Source: Cristatella mucedo (Eukaryota > Bryozoa > Phylactolaemata > Cristatellidae). Taken from it: a stretch of 64,000 nucleotides of DNA. The stretch lies in NCBI GenBank assembly GCA_009760855.2, contig WPIO01000023.1, positions 5,446,501 through 5,510,500 of the forward strand. Direction: 5' to 3'. Numbering within the stretch: the stretch's first letter is position 1; each line of letters begins with the position of its first letter. Of the stretch, positions 37,125 through 45,921 are shown one piece after another. The notes beneath the pieces are model-generated. The model saw only the letters and a program-made list of their open reading frames with translations. It ran no database searches and was not told where the DNA came from. The position numbers were made by a program, and so were the translations under genes.

Positions 37125-37277
37125 TATAAAATAATGCATTTGTATAGTACCCCAAGAGAACTTAATCTCTATTCAGACGCTTCACACGTGCCTCGGGTCT
37201 CGAGCCCACGATCTCAGCCGAACTTTGGTCGGGGGGGGGGAACACCTCACCCGCTGGACCAAACCAGCTCGGTGAGC
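37125..37277 (-). mobile_element. SINE family B copy inside the Gypsy element
   Basis: The reverse complement shows GAGCTGGTTTGGTCCAGCGG, a GATCGTGGGCTCGAGACCC B box and the AATAGAGATTAAGTTCTCTT.GGGTACTATACAAATG tail. It sits directly downstream of the RNase H part. Confidence 0.85.
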
Positions 37278-37600
37278 TAGGCGTTTTGCGGTCAGTGCGA
37301 AGGTCAAACGGAGGCAAGCCAACCATGCATCGACTGAATTTCTTCTCGTATGCCCACATGCACCACCACCAGACACTATTTTTCAATCTGAGCTTCGTAT
37401 CTTCTTTCGGTGCGTGACAACATTCGGTATGCAAATATGTGCGGCTTCTTGCTCTCCGATTCACGGTAAAACGGCAAAAGAATGACTGGGCACTGGTAAT
37501 TGCTGACTGTTTGGGGTCAAAACAAGCCAAGACCAGTGCCTTAGTCAAAAGCAACATCGCTTCCCGGAATGCTTTCCTCTGGTTAGACCCCAATGCCACA
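37278..37600 (-). pseudogene. Gypsy RNase H region
   Basis: The frame begins SNQRKAFREAMLLLTKALVL, then ACFDPKQSAITS (the Q..AF..K..L....VLA.FDP segment). It ends VWWWCMWAYEKKFSRCMVGL and PPFDLRTDRKTP, the WACEKF..Y..G..F.L.TDHKPL segment. The middle is disrupted. Confidence 0.8.
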
Positions 37601-37711
37601 CTGAGTCAGACGAGAGGAGTTCGTTTCAAGACAGTGGCCAGATTTGGCGTGAATCGGCCAAGGTAGTTCATAACCCTAAGTGATCGCTTTAGCCCGGCTA
37701 TGCTGGTTGGA

Positions 37712-38222
37712 TCAGGGAGGTTGAGGCTTACTTTTATTTTGTCGTCTGAGGTCGGACACCACTGGCATCAATAACATGCCTAATAACGTCAAAGTGGCAT
37801 GATGGAAATAGCACTTGTCCCTATTCAACTTTAGGACCCGACACTGAGATTGCGAAATGACGTGATGCAATTTTAACAAATTTTGATTTTTTTTATATAT
37901 TTTGATTTGTTTTGATATACTTTGATATATTTTGATTTGATATATTTGGATTTTGTGTATGGATCCACGGTGGCTTCTCAGCCACCATGGATCCATACAC
38001 CAAAACATTGTCCACATAAACGACTACACCTTCGATCCAACCCAAGAAGTCATGCGTCAGCCGCTGAAAGATCTCCCTAGTGCTTCTAAGGGGCTGCCGG
38101 CGAAAGCAAAACCGTCCAAACGATGTTACAAAAATCGTTACACGAGTGCTCTTATGGGATAAAGGAATAGCCCAAAACCCGATTGACGTATGCAAGTATA
38201 CGTCATACGTCAGCAACACCAT
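37712..38222 (-). pseudogene. Gypsy reverse transcriptase core
   Basis: The frame 37893-38222 reads SIGFWAIPLSHKSTRVTIFV, then TSFGRFCFRRQPL and EIFQRLTHDFLGWIEGVVVY, then VDNVLVYG. The catalytic box is YVDN where active elements have YxDD. After a short palindrome and TTTTGATATA-type sequence, the frame resumes with RVLKLNRDKCYFH..LTLLGMLL. Confidence 0.87.
37956..37999. repeat. 20-bp near-perfect inverted repeat, 4-nt loop
   Basis: TGTATGGATCCACGGTGGCT and AGCCACCATGGATCCATACA pair with one mismatch around TCTC, inside the Gypsy RT. Confidence 0.95.
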
Positions 38223-38379
38223 ATATTTTAAATGGAATAGTTGTTCCGTACCCTAAAAAGTCCACTTCCAAAGGTGGTGATTCCTCAGTGACTGGCACTT
38301 TTCAGCTACAGGCTTTATAGAGACATCGACAGTGTAATACTAATCATCAGATTCAGCTACGACCTCTCTTACTTTAGCC

Positions 38380-39070
38380 CGTGGTTTATCGTGAGATTTG
38401 GAATGCACAGCGTAGTGTCCAAACTTTCGGCAGCTATTGCAACCGCGGCCTCGTGTCGGGCAGTGCCAAAGAGTGTGAGCCAAGTTGCAGTTCCGCCAGC
38501 TCTCAGCTCCTTCGTCATCGGGCCGCCCAACTGTCCCACTGTCTTTGGGATTGCTAGCGCCTAAGGCTCAGGGCTCAGGGCACCCGGCAGACTGCGATCG
38601 CCGACGAACCTCAGAGATGTCTGAAACCGGGCGCTTCAGACTTAGTTGTGATTTTGCCGTCTCAGTCTGACGTGCCGTCTGTACCGCCACAGTTAACGGC
38701 CATGGATTAGTTGCAGCACTTCTGAAAGTTTGAGGTCCGACGAGCCCGAAACCAAGCTATCTCGGATCAACTCGACTTTCATCGCCCCGTATTCGCAGTG
38801 CGAAGCTAAATCATGAAGTGTGCCTACGAATGCCTCGGTGGACACAGGCGGATGTTGACAGCTGCGGTTAAATATTGCTCGATCGTGGAGGATATTCCTA
38901 AGCTGTTTAAAGTAGTCATCAAATTTTCCACGACGAAATCCAATGTCTTCACTCGGTCGACCTCATAGTTAAAAGGTGTTGAATATCGCTCGGCTTGAGC
39001 TCCCATGGTGTACACAAGTATACTTATGTGTACATAATTGCCGTCCGCTGTCAGCTTCTTACCTGTCACA
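38380..39070 (-). pseudogene. Gypsy gag and zinc knuckle remnant
   Basis: The frame 38824-39069 contains VYTMGAQAERYSTPFNY, resembling the capsid part of invertebrate Gypsy gag. Further on come a CEYGAMKVELIRDSLVSG segment and a CCHC-like CPTRGRGCNSCRKFGHYAVH knuckle near 38400-38470. Several stops lie between these pieces. Confidence 0.75.
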
Positions 39071-39199
39071 TAATGCCGAAAACTGTCTTACCGAGACGGC
39101 TATAACGCCGGCTCGTCAAGCCTAAACTCCCTTGAGGGTTGCAATTTATCATCTCTTGAGTCTTGTTGATATTTAGGGCGGTTCTGTAGAATCCCATGC

Positions 39200-39351
39200 T
39201 GTCACCATGTAAGATGGACGGCAGCTGGCGGATGGACGAAACGCGTTTATTGGAAGTCTTGTTATTTTACGAACCAGGCCTCAGCCCCGAGCGTGGCCTC
39301 TCCCGATTGGCCACGCTGTTGTGGCTCCGCCTCGGTAGCTCTGCCGTCGCA
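39200..39351 (-). repeat. 5' LTR of the Gypsy element
   Basis: On the minus strand it begins TGCGACGGCAGAG and ends CATGGTGACA, so it keeps TG..CA ends. It is homologous to 34841-34984. Confidence 0.8.
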
Positions 39352-40127
39352 GCATCCGCGTTAATGTCCCGGCTAGCAGCTATTGCCAACGTGTTGCCTT
39401 ATCTCTACGCTCCGACCAGTACTCAGTTGAGTTTAACTGCACTTCGAACGCACAGGGTACGACGCCACGATTATCTCTCCAGAAGATAATCTCTGCACAG
39501 AGACTGCGCTTTTCGCTCGTTATGCTCCGATATCGCTCGGAGCCGCCATCATTAGATGTCGACGCGACGTTTTAAATTCCTGACCGGCTAAAGGTAAAGC
39601 AACAAGAGGTATAGGTAATGTCGGCTGATTCAGTATCCTCATGTTAGTTAAGCGGTCGAAGAGCCGTCTACGTCATCACTCCCCCCTCCGCCCGCTTTGC
39701 AGGATCGGATTGCCTGCTGCAGGACTAGAGCTCGCGACCTGCGGCTGTGAAGTGTGAGCACCAGGTCCCCCCTTGGCTAAGACCCGGTAGGGGGCGGCGG
39801 CTGCGGCGGCGGCTGCGAGGCCGTATTCAAACAAGATGTAATCAGTTGGTCGCCGGGCTGCTGGTACCCTGCAGCGACACTCGGTGGTCGAACTAGAGAC
39901 TTCAGATACTGCCTATCCTCTGCCTCTGTCGGCCGAACACGCAGCGGCGTCCTCAAGAGACAATCCTTCGTGCATGCGCCGCCGTACACGCTGCTGCGCT
40001 CACCGCTATCAAGACGGCGAGCTAAGCGCCTGGAGGATCTCGCTCAGTCGCCCAGCCACGCCCTGCAGTTCTAGCACGACTTGCGGAATGAGCTCCTCCG
40101 TGAGGTGGTCATCACAGTTTTTCCTTT
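39352..40127. other. Spacer, no gene recognised
   Basis: Nothing supported; includes the region downstream of PTB-3 on the minus strand. Confidence 0.35.
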
Positions 40128-40133
40128 TTTATT
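40128..40133 (-). terminator. Possible polyadenylation signal of PTB-3
   Basis: AATAAA on the minus strand, about 285 bp after the PTB-3 stop codon in an AT-rich tract. Confidence 0.4.
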
Positions 40134-40417
40134 TTAGATAAGTAACAACATCTCAGCCGGATCCAAGTCCGCTTCGTGCACTAGCGTGGATCGCTGACCT
40201 CTGCCGCTTCGTGCGCGGACTTGCAAATGGATAGACCGCAGGCTAGCAGGACGGACGCAGCGGCCGAGAGCACACGAAGCTTTGTCGCACGCCTCTGTCA
40301 CCGATCCGCCGCCGAATCAGAGCGTCTCCAAGAGTAACGTCCGACGGCGAAAGCCAATCGTTCGTTCGCTCGTTCGGCGAGACGTCGCGAATGGGGCGAA
40401 CGGCGGCGGCGCTATGG

Positions 40418-42559
40418 CTATCGCGAGGGCGACGCGGCAGCGGCCGAGCTGCTGCTGCCGCCTGACGCGACCAGCTCTCGCGGCGACAGCTGGGCCAACT
40501 GCAGCGAGAGCCGAGCCGAGGCGCGCTCGCGTATGCTTCGCATCAGCTCGCTGCTGAAGTCGGACGGAGCCGCTCTCTGGCGTCTCTCTGCCGCTCGCCC
40601 GCTGGACCCGTCGTACTCCCGAGGCAATTGCGTCGCCGGCTGCTTCGGCGTCGCCGGCTGCTTCGGCGGCGGAGGTGGTGGAGGAGGAGGCGGCGGTGGT
40701 GGAGCCGTCGTTGGCCGCGGCGACGGCACAGGCCTATCGGCTTCGGCCCACCCAGTGGAAGCACTCGCGGTCCGCAGTTGCAGGGCAGTTCGCTGTAGCG
40801 CACCGGTGTGGCGAGCCTGCGCGCCCGAGCGCCGCCCAAGCGCAGCCACCTCCTGCGTAATGCCGTCGTGGCCGTAGTCCTCGGGCGGCGTCCTCGGTCG
40901 GCGTGCCACGACCTCGGCGACCGACACACTCGCCACGGCGGAGCGTCGAGTGCTCCCCACGACCACCGAGACGCGTCCACCGATCTCGGGCGTCGGGTGG
41001 CCGTCGGCGCCTGACTGCTCGCCCGCGCGACGCGCCGCCGGTTCGCTTGCCGCCGCCGAGGTCGGCTGCAGCACTTCGCTGCGGCGGCCGCTCGAGACCG
41101 ACGCGTCGGGATGCGCCCGGGGAATGCTGACGGTGGCCGCGCGGCCATTCGAACCGCCTCGGGCCCTGTCCAGGCCGTAGCCGTCGGCGGCGCCAAAGAG
41201 GTCCCCGCTCGAGCGGCGCGAGACGCCGTCGACGGAACGCGCTCGAGAGGCCGGTCGGCCGAAGGCGCTTCCGGAATCGCTAGAACGTTCACGGCTCGGC
41301 CGCAGCGAGCGGTCGCCTTCAAAATGGATGGCCGCTGAAGAGCGAACCGAGGAGCCTGCGGGGCGCGCGAGGTAGCCGCCGGATGACCAAGCGTTCCTCG
41401 CCTGCCACGGCGTTACTTCGCCAACTGTCTGCCAGCGGCCGCCGTCGTTGTAAGGTGAAGTGCTCGTCGAAGACCGGTAGGCGCGAGACCCGCTCAGCGA
41501 ATGCGGCGGCAACGAGCCGGGTGGCCGCCACCAGCTCGGGTTGTTTGGTGGTCGTCGGACCGGGTGGGAGGCTGTTGAGAAATCGCTGTCATTGAACTGC
41601 CGCTCGACGGCGGCATACCTATCGACGCCAAAATGGCGGCCGAAGGTTCTCGGATCGCCGTTGCTCGCCGCCTGTGGCATCCGGTCGCCTGTGCGATGGC
41701 GGTCGTCGTCGTCGTCACCGCGGCTGCTATAGCCGTCGGACAGCGACGAGCCACTGACCGACGTGAGCTTCGTGTCGACGAGCTGGTCCTCGACGCTGTC
41801 ATCGTCGTGCGGTCCATCTCCTCGTCCGTCGCCGCGCCTGGCCGCCGCCGAGTCAGCGGCGGCCAGGCGCGAGGCGACGTCCCACCACAGCTCGTACACG
41901 TCGTCGGCGGCGAGCGCGTCGCGGTTGGCACTAGCGAACCGGCACGCTGTCGCGAGCAGGCGTACCTGGGCGTCGCTCGAGGGCACCAGGCAGTGACAGA
42001 CGGCGGCCGGGAGCCGCCGACTGCGCCGCCGCTGCCGCAACTGCGTCGCCGGCGGCGACGGCGGCGGCGGCTCACCAGAGACGAGCAGCGCCAGCAGTGC
42101 CGGATGTTGCGAGTCCGCTGCGTGCGGTGAGCCGACCTCGGCGAAGGCCGGCTCCCTAGCGCGCTGCCACGGTCTCGGGCGCCATAGCTTCGCGTCGGCG
42201 GCGCGGCGGTCCGGCGCCGCCGCAGTTCGCTTGACCGCAGTGGCCGCAAGCAGACGTTCGACGCTGAACCAGAAGAGCCCCTGCGACGCCGGACCGCCGC
42301 CGTCGCTCACCTCCAGCTGCACGCCCGTGCTGAAGACTGTCACCAAGGCATCTCGCGAGCGCTCCGATCGCCGTCCTGCGGCGCCGTCGTCGCCGCCTCC
42401 GTCCCTGCCGCCGTAGAGCCGCTCAAGCGGCTTTTGGATAGCGCTCAGCGCTGAGCCGTCGTAGACGGTGCCGTCGCTGCGCTCGGCCGACGTCGCGCTG
42501 CCTAGGTACACGGCGCGGCAACTGCACAGGAATACGCTCGAACCGTGGCTCCGGGCCAT
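40418..42559 (-). CDS. Third PTB-like protein with Pro/Ser-rich tail (PTB-3)
   Basis: An intronless 713-residue frame. Residues about 8-213 can be read as a divergent PTB fold: CRAVYLGSATS (the YLG strand), a helix GSALSAIQKPLERLYG, ALVTVFSTGVQLEVSDGG, GLFWFSVERLL, then after a long Arg/Pro-rich insert AAVCHCLVPSS and the closing helix DAQVRLLATACRFASANRD. The remaining 500 residues are disordered: an Asp-rich run (about 270-292), RARSVDGVSRRSS, a 13-Pro run (about 600-612) that could bind SH3, WW or EVH1 domains, and two KQPAT repeats. It is probably an adaptor or scaffold protein. The ATG at 42559 leaves only a few residues before the first strand; an upstream start is not excluded, since the region before it is open in other frames. 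It is more distant from PTB-1 and PTB-2 than those are from each other. Confidence 0.75.
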   Translation of the reverse strand: MARSHGSSVFLCSCRAVYLGSATSAERSDGTVYDGSALSAIQKPLERLYGGRDGGGDDGAAGRRSERSRDALVTVFSTGVQLEVSDGGGPASQGLFWFSVERLLAATAVKRTAAAPDRRAADAKLWRPRPWQRAREPAFAEVGSPHAADSQHPALLALLVSGEPPPPSPPATQLRQRRRSRRLPAAVCHCLVPSSDAQVRLLATACRFASANRDALAADDVYELWWDVASRLAAADSAAARRGDGRGDGPHDDDSVEDQLVDTKLTSVSGSSLSDGYSSRGDDDDDRHRTGDRMPQAASNGDPRTFGRHFGVDRYAAVERQFNDSDFSTASHPVRRPPNNPSWWRPPGSLPPHSLSGSRAYRSSTSTSPYNDGGRWQTVGEVTPWQARNAWSSGGYLARPAGSSVRSSAAIHFEGDRSLRPSRERSSDSGSAFGRPASRARSVDGVSRRSSGDLFGAADGYGLDRARGGSNGRAATVSIPRAHPDASVSSGRRSEVLQPTSAAASEPAARRAGEQSGADGHPTPEIGGRVSVVVGSTRRSAVASVSVAEVVARRPRTPPEDYGHDGITQEVAALGRRSGAQARHTGALQRTALQLRTASASTGWAEADRPVPSPRPTTAPPPPPPPPPPPPPKQPATPKQPATQLPREYDGSSGRAAERRQRAAPSDFSSELMRSIRERASARLSLQLAQLSPRELVASGGSSSSAAAASPSR

Positions 42560-43790
42560 ACCGGAAGCAGATCCCCGCTGGCTGCGCGCGGCTGCAGCGG
42601 CGTCGGCTCGGCCGCGAGCTGGTCGATGAGGGCTAGAGCACCATTCACCACCGCCGGCGCTGCCGACCGGCTAGCCGGGTCCGAAGGCCGCCGAGACTGG
42701 ACGCCGCTAGCCACCGCACCACCGCCACCGTGGCGTCCCGAGCAACTGGTCGCGATCGGCCTGCCTCTCAGCGAGCCTCTCGCCGGCTTCGGCGGTGTCG
42801 GCAGATTTGTAAGCACCCCGTCGTGGCGAAATGCAGCAGTAGGCGTTGGCAGGCAGAGAATGGCCGGCTTTCCGGACCCACAAGGGGGTCTTTGTTATAG
42901 ACTGCGGTATTCAAATGTTGACAATCGGTTTGAAAGCCGCAAACATACATGCGAAGGGCGCTTGGATTAGCTAGGAGGCCGCTCCTGAATGGCGCGGCCG
43001 TCTACATTAACCAGCAGTCGTCGAATATTGACTTTCGCAGTCGTCAGCTGAGCGCGGGGAGGGGCGACGGAAGCGGCCCTCGCCACTAACCTGCCGTCGG
43101 CGCTGTCGTATCGGCGATGGACGAGCAAGGCCTTGGCATTCAGCATCTCCTACCTAAGCGGCGGCTGTGGGCTCAGCGCACGCGCGCGCGAGCGAGAGAG
43201 AGAGAGAGAGGCGACGACGTCAAGCGCATGAGTACTGGAAGCAGCAGCTGCTCGTGGCAAGCGTCGTCTTGAGCTCAGGCCAAAGGTGACGCCGGCGCTG
43301 TTACGCCGCTCGAGAAAGCGTAGCAATGTCCGCGTCGCACACTGCCGGCGTTTGGCAGAGCGAGCCCACTAGATGAGCCTCGGCGCAGTTAGGCCGCCTC
43401 GGCCTCGCTGTTCACGAGCCGCAGGGCGACAGCTCAGGCTCAGCCGCTATGCCGTACAGACTGTTTAACTAGCCAATCTTTAGTTTACTTCGACGTGTCG
43501 CCAACAAACGTCTGAGTTCGTAACAGTAAACCCTCGCCACAATCTGGAATAAACTTCGGACTGGGTAACACTTAAGCGGTCGCTATCCGGTTGGTATGGG
43601 GAGAACTCGGACACTGGCAAAGCGATAGATATATGCTTTCCATTCGGAAATTAATAAATCTTTTTGGCTGTCAAACTGTCTTTCTCGAGGTTAGGGCAAG
43701 GTGAGGCTATGTATAACCATTGAATTTTAACAGAAATGCCAAAGGACAGCGATATAATGCAATTATATTTAGATATGAGCCCACAGTAGA
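42560..43790. other. Region upstream of PTB-3, GC-rich then AT-rich
   Basis: By position 42560-43000 should contain the PTB-3 promoter and 5' UTR. A short (GA)n is at 43194-43211. No further gene recognised. Confidence 0.3.
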
Positions 43791-43794
43791 GTAG

Positions 43795-43930
43795 ATCTTG
43801 TTGTGTTACTGTGTCTCCGGCTGTAGCAGCGCGAGTGGAGTCTCACGGAGACACAAGTGGGCGAACGTGAGCGATGAACGAGACTCCCTTTATTCCCCTA
43901 GCGGGTACATATATATATAAGCTCTGGGCT
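43795..43930 (+). repeat. LTR-like repeat, copy 1
   Basis: TTGTTGTGTTACTG, then AGTGGAGTCTCACGGAGACA, then AACGAGACTCCCTTTATTCC match the reverse complement of about 57850-57985 over more than 100 bp. The TGTTGT start and TTTATTCC suggest an LTR. No coding region of the element was identified next to it. Confidence 0.5.
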
Positions 43931-44597
43931 GACTCACCACAGATAAGGGAGTGCATCCGTGGTGAGCCCCCATGGTGGGCCACACGCCAACATCAAAGGC
44001 CGCACCGAGCCAACCACCCAAACATCAGTCCACATCAAAGGCCGCACGGAGCCAACAGCCCAACCACCAGCCGAGAGCGGGGCACACACCAGTGGCCGAG
44101 AAGCAATGGGCACACACAACAATCTGCAAGCAGGCGGCAGCGCTGGCAATCTGTACAATCTGTACGTACGTACGAACGCTTCTCACCCGCCAGGCTGCCA
44201 GCTTACCAAGCGTCGGAACTAATGGCACCAACACAGACCATCTTCAGTAAAATAAGCAGGCCGTAAGTCCACCCGCCAAATTTCACAGCCGCAATAAGGA
44301 CGAACATTTCCGCCACCAAATGAGGTGATCTTATTAGGCACTCGTATTTATTACAAATTCAATTTTCAAAAAGACTAACGCACAAAAAATACGACAGGTC
44401 TCCGGTAGCGAACGCGCAGGGCAAACAGAAACTCGCGGCGCATTGAAAGGAAGAAACAATGGATCGGCACCGACGAGGCAGAGCAGTGAGCGCAGGCACG
44501 TGACACGTGAGCGTTCGCTCCTGCGTCGGCGAAGCAATAAGTTATACGCACGCTGCGTATCAGACCACCTAGCCAGACACATGCACGCACGCAGCCT

Positions 44598-44657
<60 letters not shown>

Positions 44658-45642
44658 GCGGCAGCGGCAGCAGAGCCACATTAAAAGCAGGCCGGCACGT
44701 TCCACCAGTAAATCACGTCCACGCAGACTTTCGCCCGCGACCCTAAAAAAGTGAGAAATAACTCTTCCGTCGGTCAACGCTCAAAGCGGTCAACGGTCAA
44801 CGTGGGAGTTCAGGCGGGCGCCAAACGCCGGCGCCGAGCGTGGCTCCCCACTCGAACTTCACCAGGGTCAAGCTGGCGACAAAATCTGCTCACGGGACGT
44901 CGGTAGAGTAAAAAAAAAGAGAAGACACACTCAAGATCGTGCGCCCAGCGAAGCTGCGTCGTCCAGGGAATGCCGCATTCGCTTTTTCAGCGAGATCTCT
45001 CGCTTCAATCTGTGAAATGCTAGCTTCGTCGCAGCACCAGTCCCGGCGAAGTGCCATTTTAGCCGGACCAGCGCCTGTTCGCTGGCTCTAATCGAGAGCG
45101 GGCGCCAGACGTGGGCTGAATGTACAAACACTACGTCGGGCAGCATGCCGGGCTCTGACAATAGAACGGCAGCGGTGAACACAAACAGCCATACACAGCG
45201 TAAATACTAAATGCTCGGCTCGAGTGGCCAGGTCTTCAGGTTTGGGGCGGGCCCTGATTCAAGCACGTGCTCTGCTTCAAGAGCAGCTCGCGCAGGGTGC
45301 CAACTGTTGACCGCTAAGTGAGTCCCATTTGCATGCTTGCATTACTCGTCCGATCGGCAGACTTCGGCGGCAAGGGCAACCCACGCGCAATCGGCACGCC
45401 GCCACCCACTTCAAGCATCGAGCACGATCCACGTCAGCAAGCCGCGCCCACACGAGACTCGCACGAGGAGCGCTCCCGTCAGTGCACAGCAGCATCCGGC
45501 GGCGGCGGAGTCCTTGAGCAGGAGCTACTTTCGCTGGCTGCCGAGCTGCTCACGCTTACCGAAACGTAGCTGCGGGGCCGGGAAAAGAGAAGAAGCACAC
45601 ACGCACGCACGCACGCACACACACACACACACCGCGCTCACG
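43931..45642. other. Spacer downstream of TCHP
   Basis: Includes a local tandem duplication near 43990-44060 (CATCAAAGGCCGCAC twice) and (GA)n at 44599-44656. It may include the TCHP 3' UTR; an AATAAA on the minus strand lies near 44346-44352. Confidence 0.35.
44599..44656. repeat. (GA)n microsatellite
   Basis: About 58 bp of GA. Confidence 0.95.
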
Positions 45643-45921
45643 TCACACCACCATTCGCACACTACCCGTCGAGCGGTCCCGTCGCCAGTCGCTGCCGCGA
45701 CCGACGCCGTCGGCTCCTACCTGCCGAGCGTCCTGCGGCGGCTGCTGCTGTTGTGGCTGCTGCTGCCGCTGAGTTCGCTGCGTCTCGTATCCACGAATGC
45801 TCATGCGCTCTGCCTCCTGGCGCACGAACTCGTCGTAGTCCTGCTCGGCCTGCTGCTCTCGCATCAGCTCGTCCAGCTCCTCCATCTTGGAGGCGGCCTT
45901 CTGGTCGCGACGCGCCGTCAC
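45643..45921 (-). CDS. TCHP: TCHP exon 12 (terminal)
   Basis: Acceptor GTGCACCAG; 92 codons to a stop. The EQDYDEFVRQEAERMSIRGY part matches the family; the following Gln-rich tail does not resemble the vertebrate end. A possible alternative donor lies at 45721/45720. Confidence 0.8.
   Translation of the reverse strand: MTARRDQKAASKMEELDELMREQQAEQDYDEFVRQEAERMSIRGYETQRTQRQQQPQQQQPPQDARQVGADGVGRGSDWRRDRSTGSVRMVV

Larger units (their letters stand above)
34841..39351 (-). mobile_element. Ty3/Gypsy LTR retrotransposon, degenerate and nested
   Basis: Reading on the minus strand, the order is 5' LTR (39351-39200), gag with zinc knuckle (about 39070-38380), RT (38222-37712), RNase H (about 37600-37280), linker to integrase (about 37110-36870), integrase (36330-35660), polypurine tract and 3' LTR (34984-34841). 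Stops and frameshifts are frequent. Three later insertions lie inside: an L2 (36395-36862) and two SINEs (37125-37277 and 35388-35546). Short LTRs of about 150 bp and a gag-zinc knuckle-RT-RNase H-integrase order fit Gypsy elements. It is not able to transpose. Confidence 0.88.

Noticed and set aside
37712-38017. Asn/Lys/Ile-rich minus-strand protein as a host gene
   Set aside because: It is the Gypsy RT frame running through an AT-rich repeat and a palindrome.
40533-42249. Long frames overlapping PTB-3
   Set aside because: They are shadows of PTB-3 in GC-rich DNA with no domain.
42502-42816. Minus-strand frame before PTB-3 as a spliced first exon
   Set aside because: The only intron that would join it is about 40 bp and gives the wrong frame for the YLGS strand.
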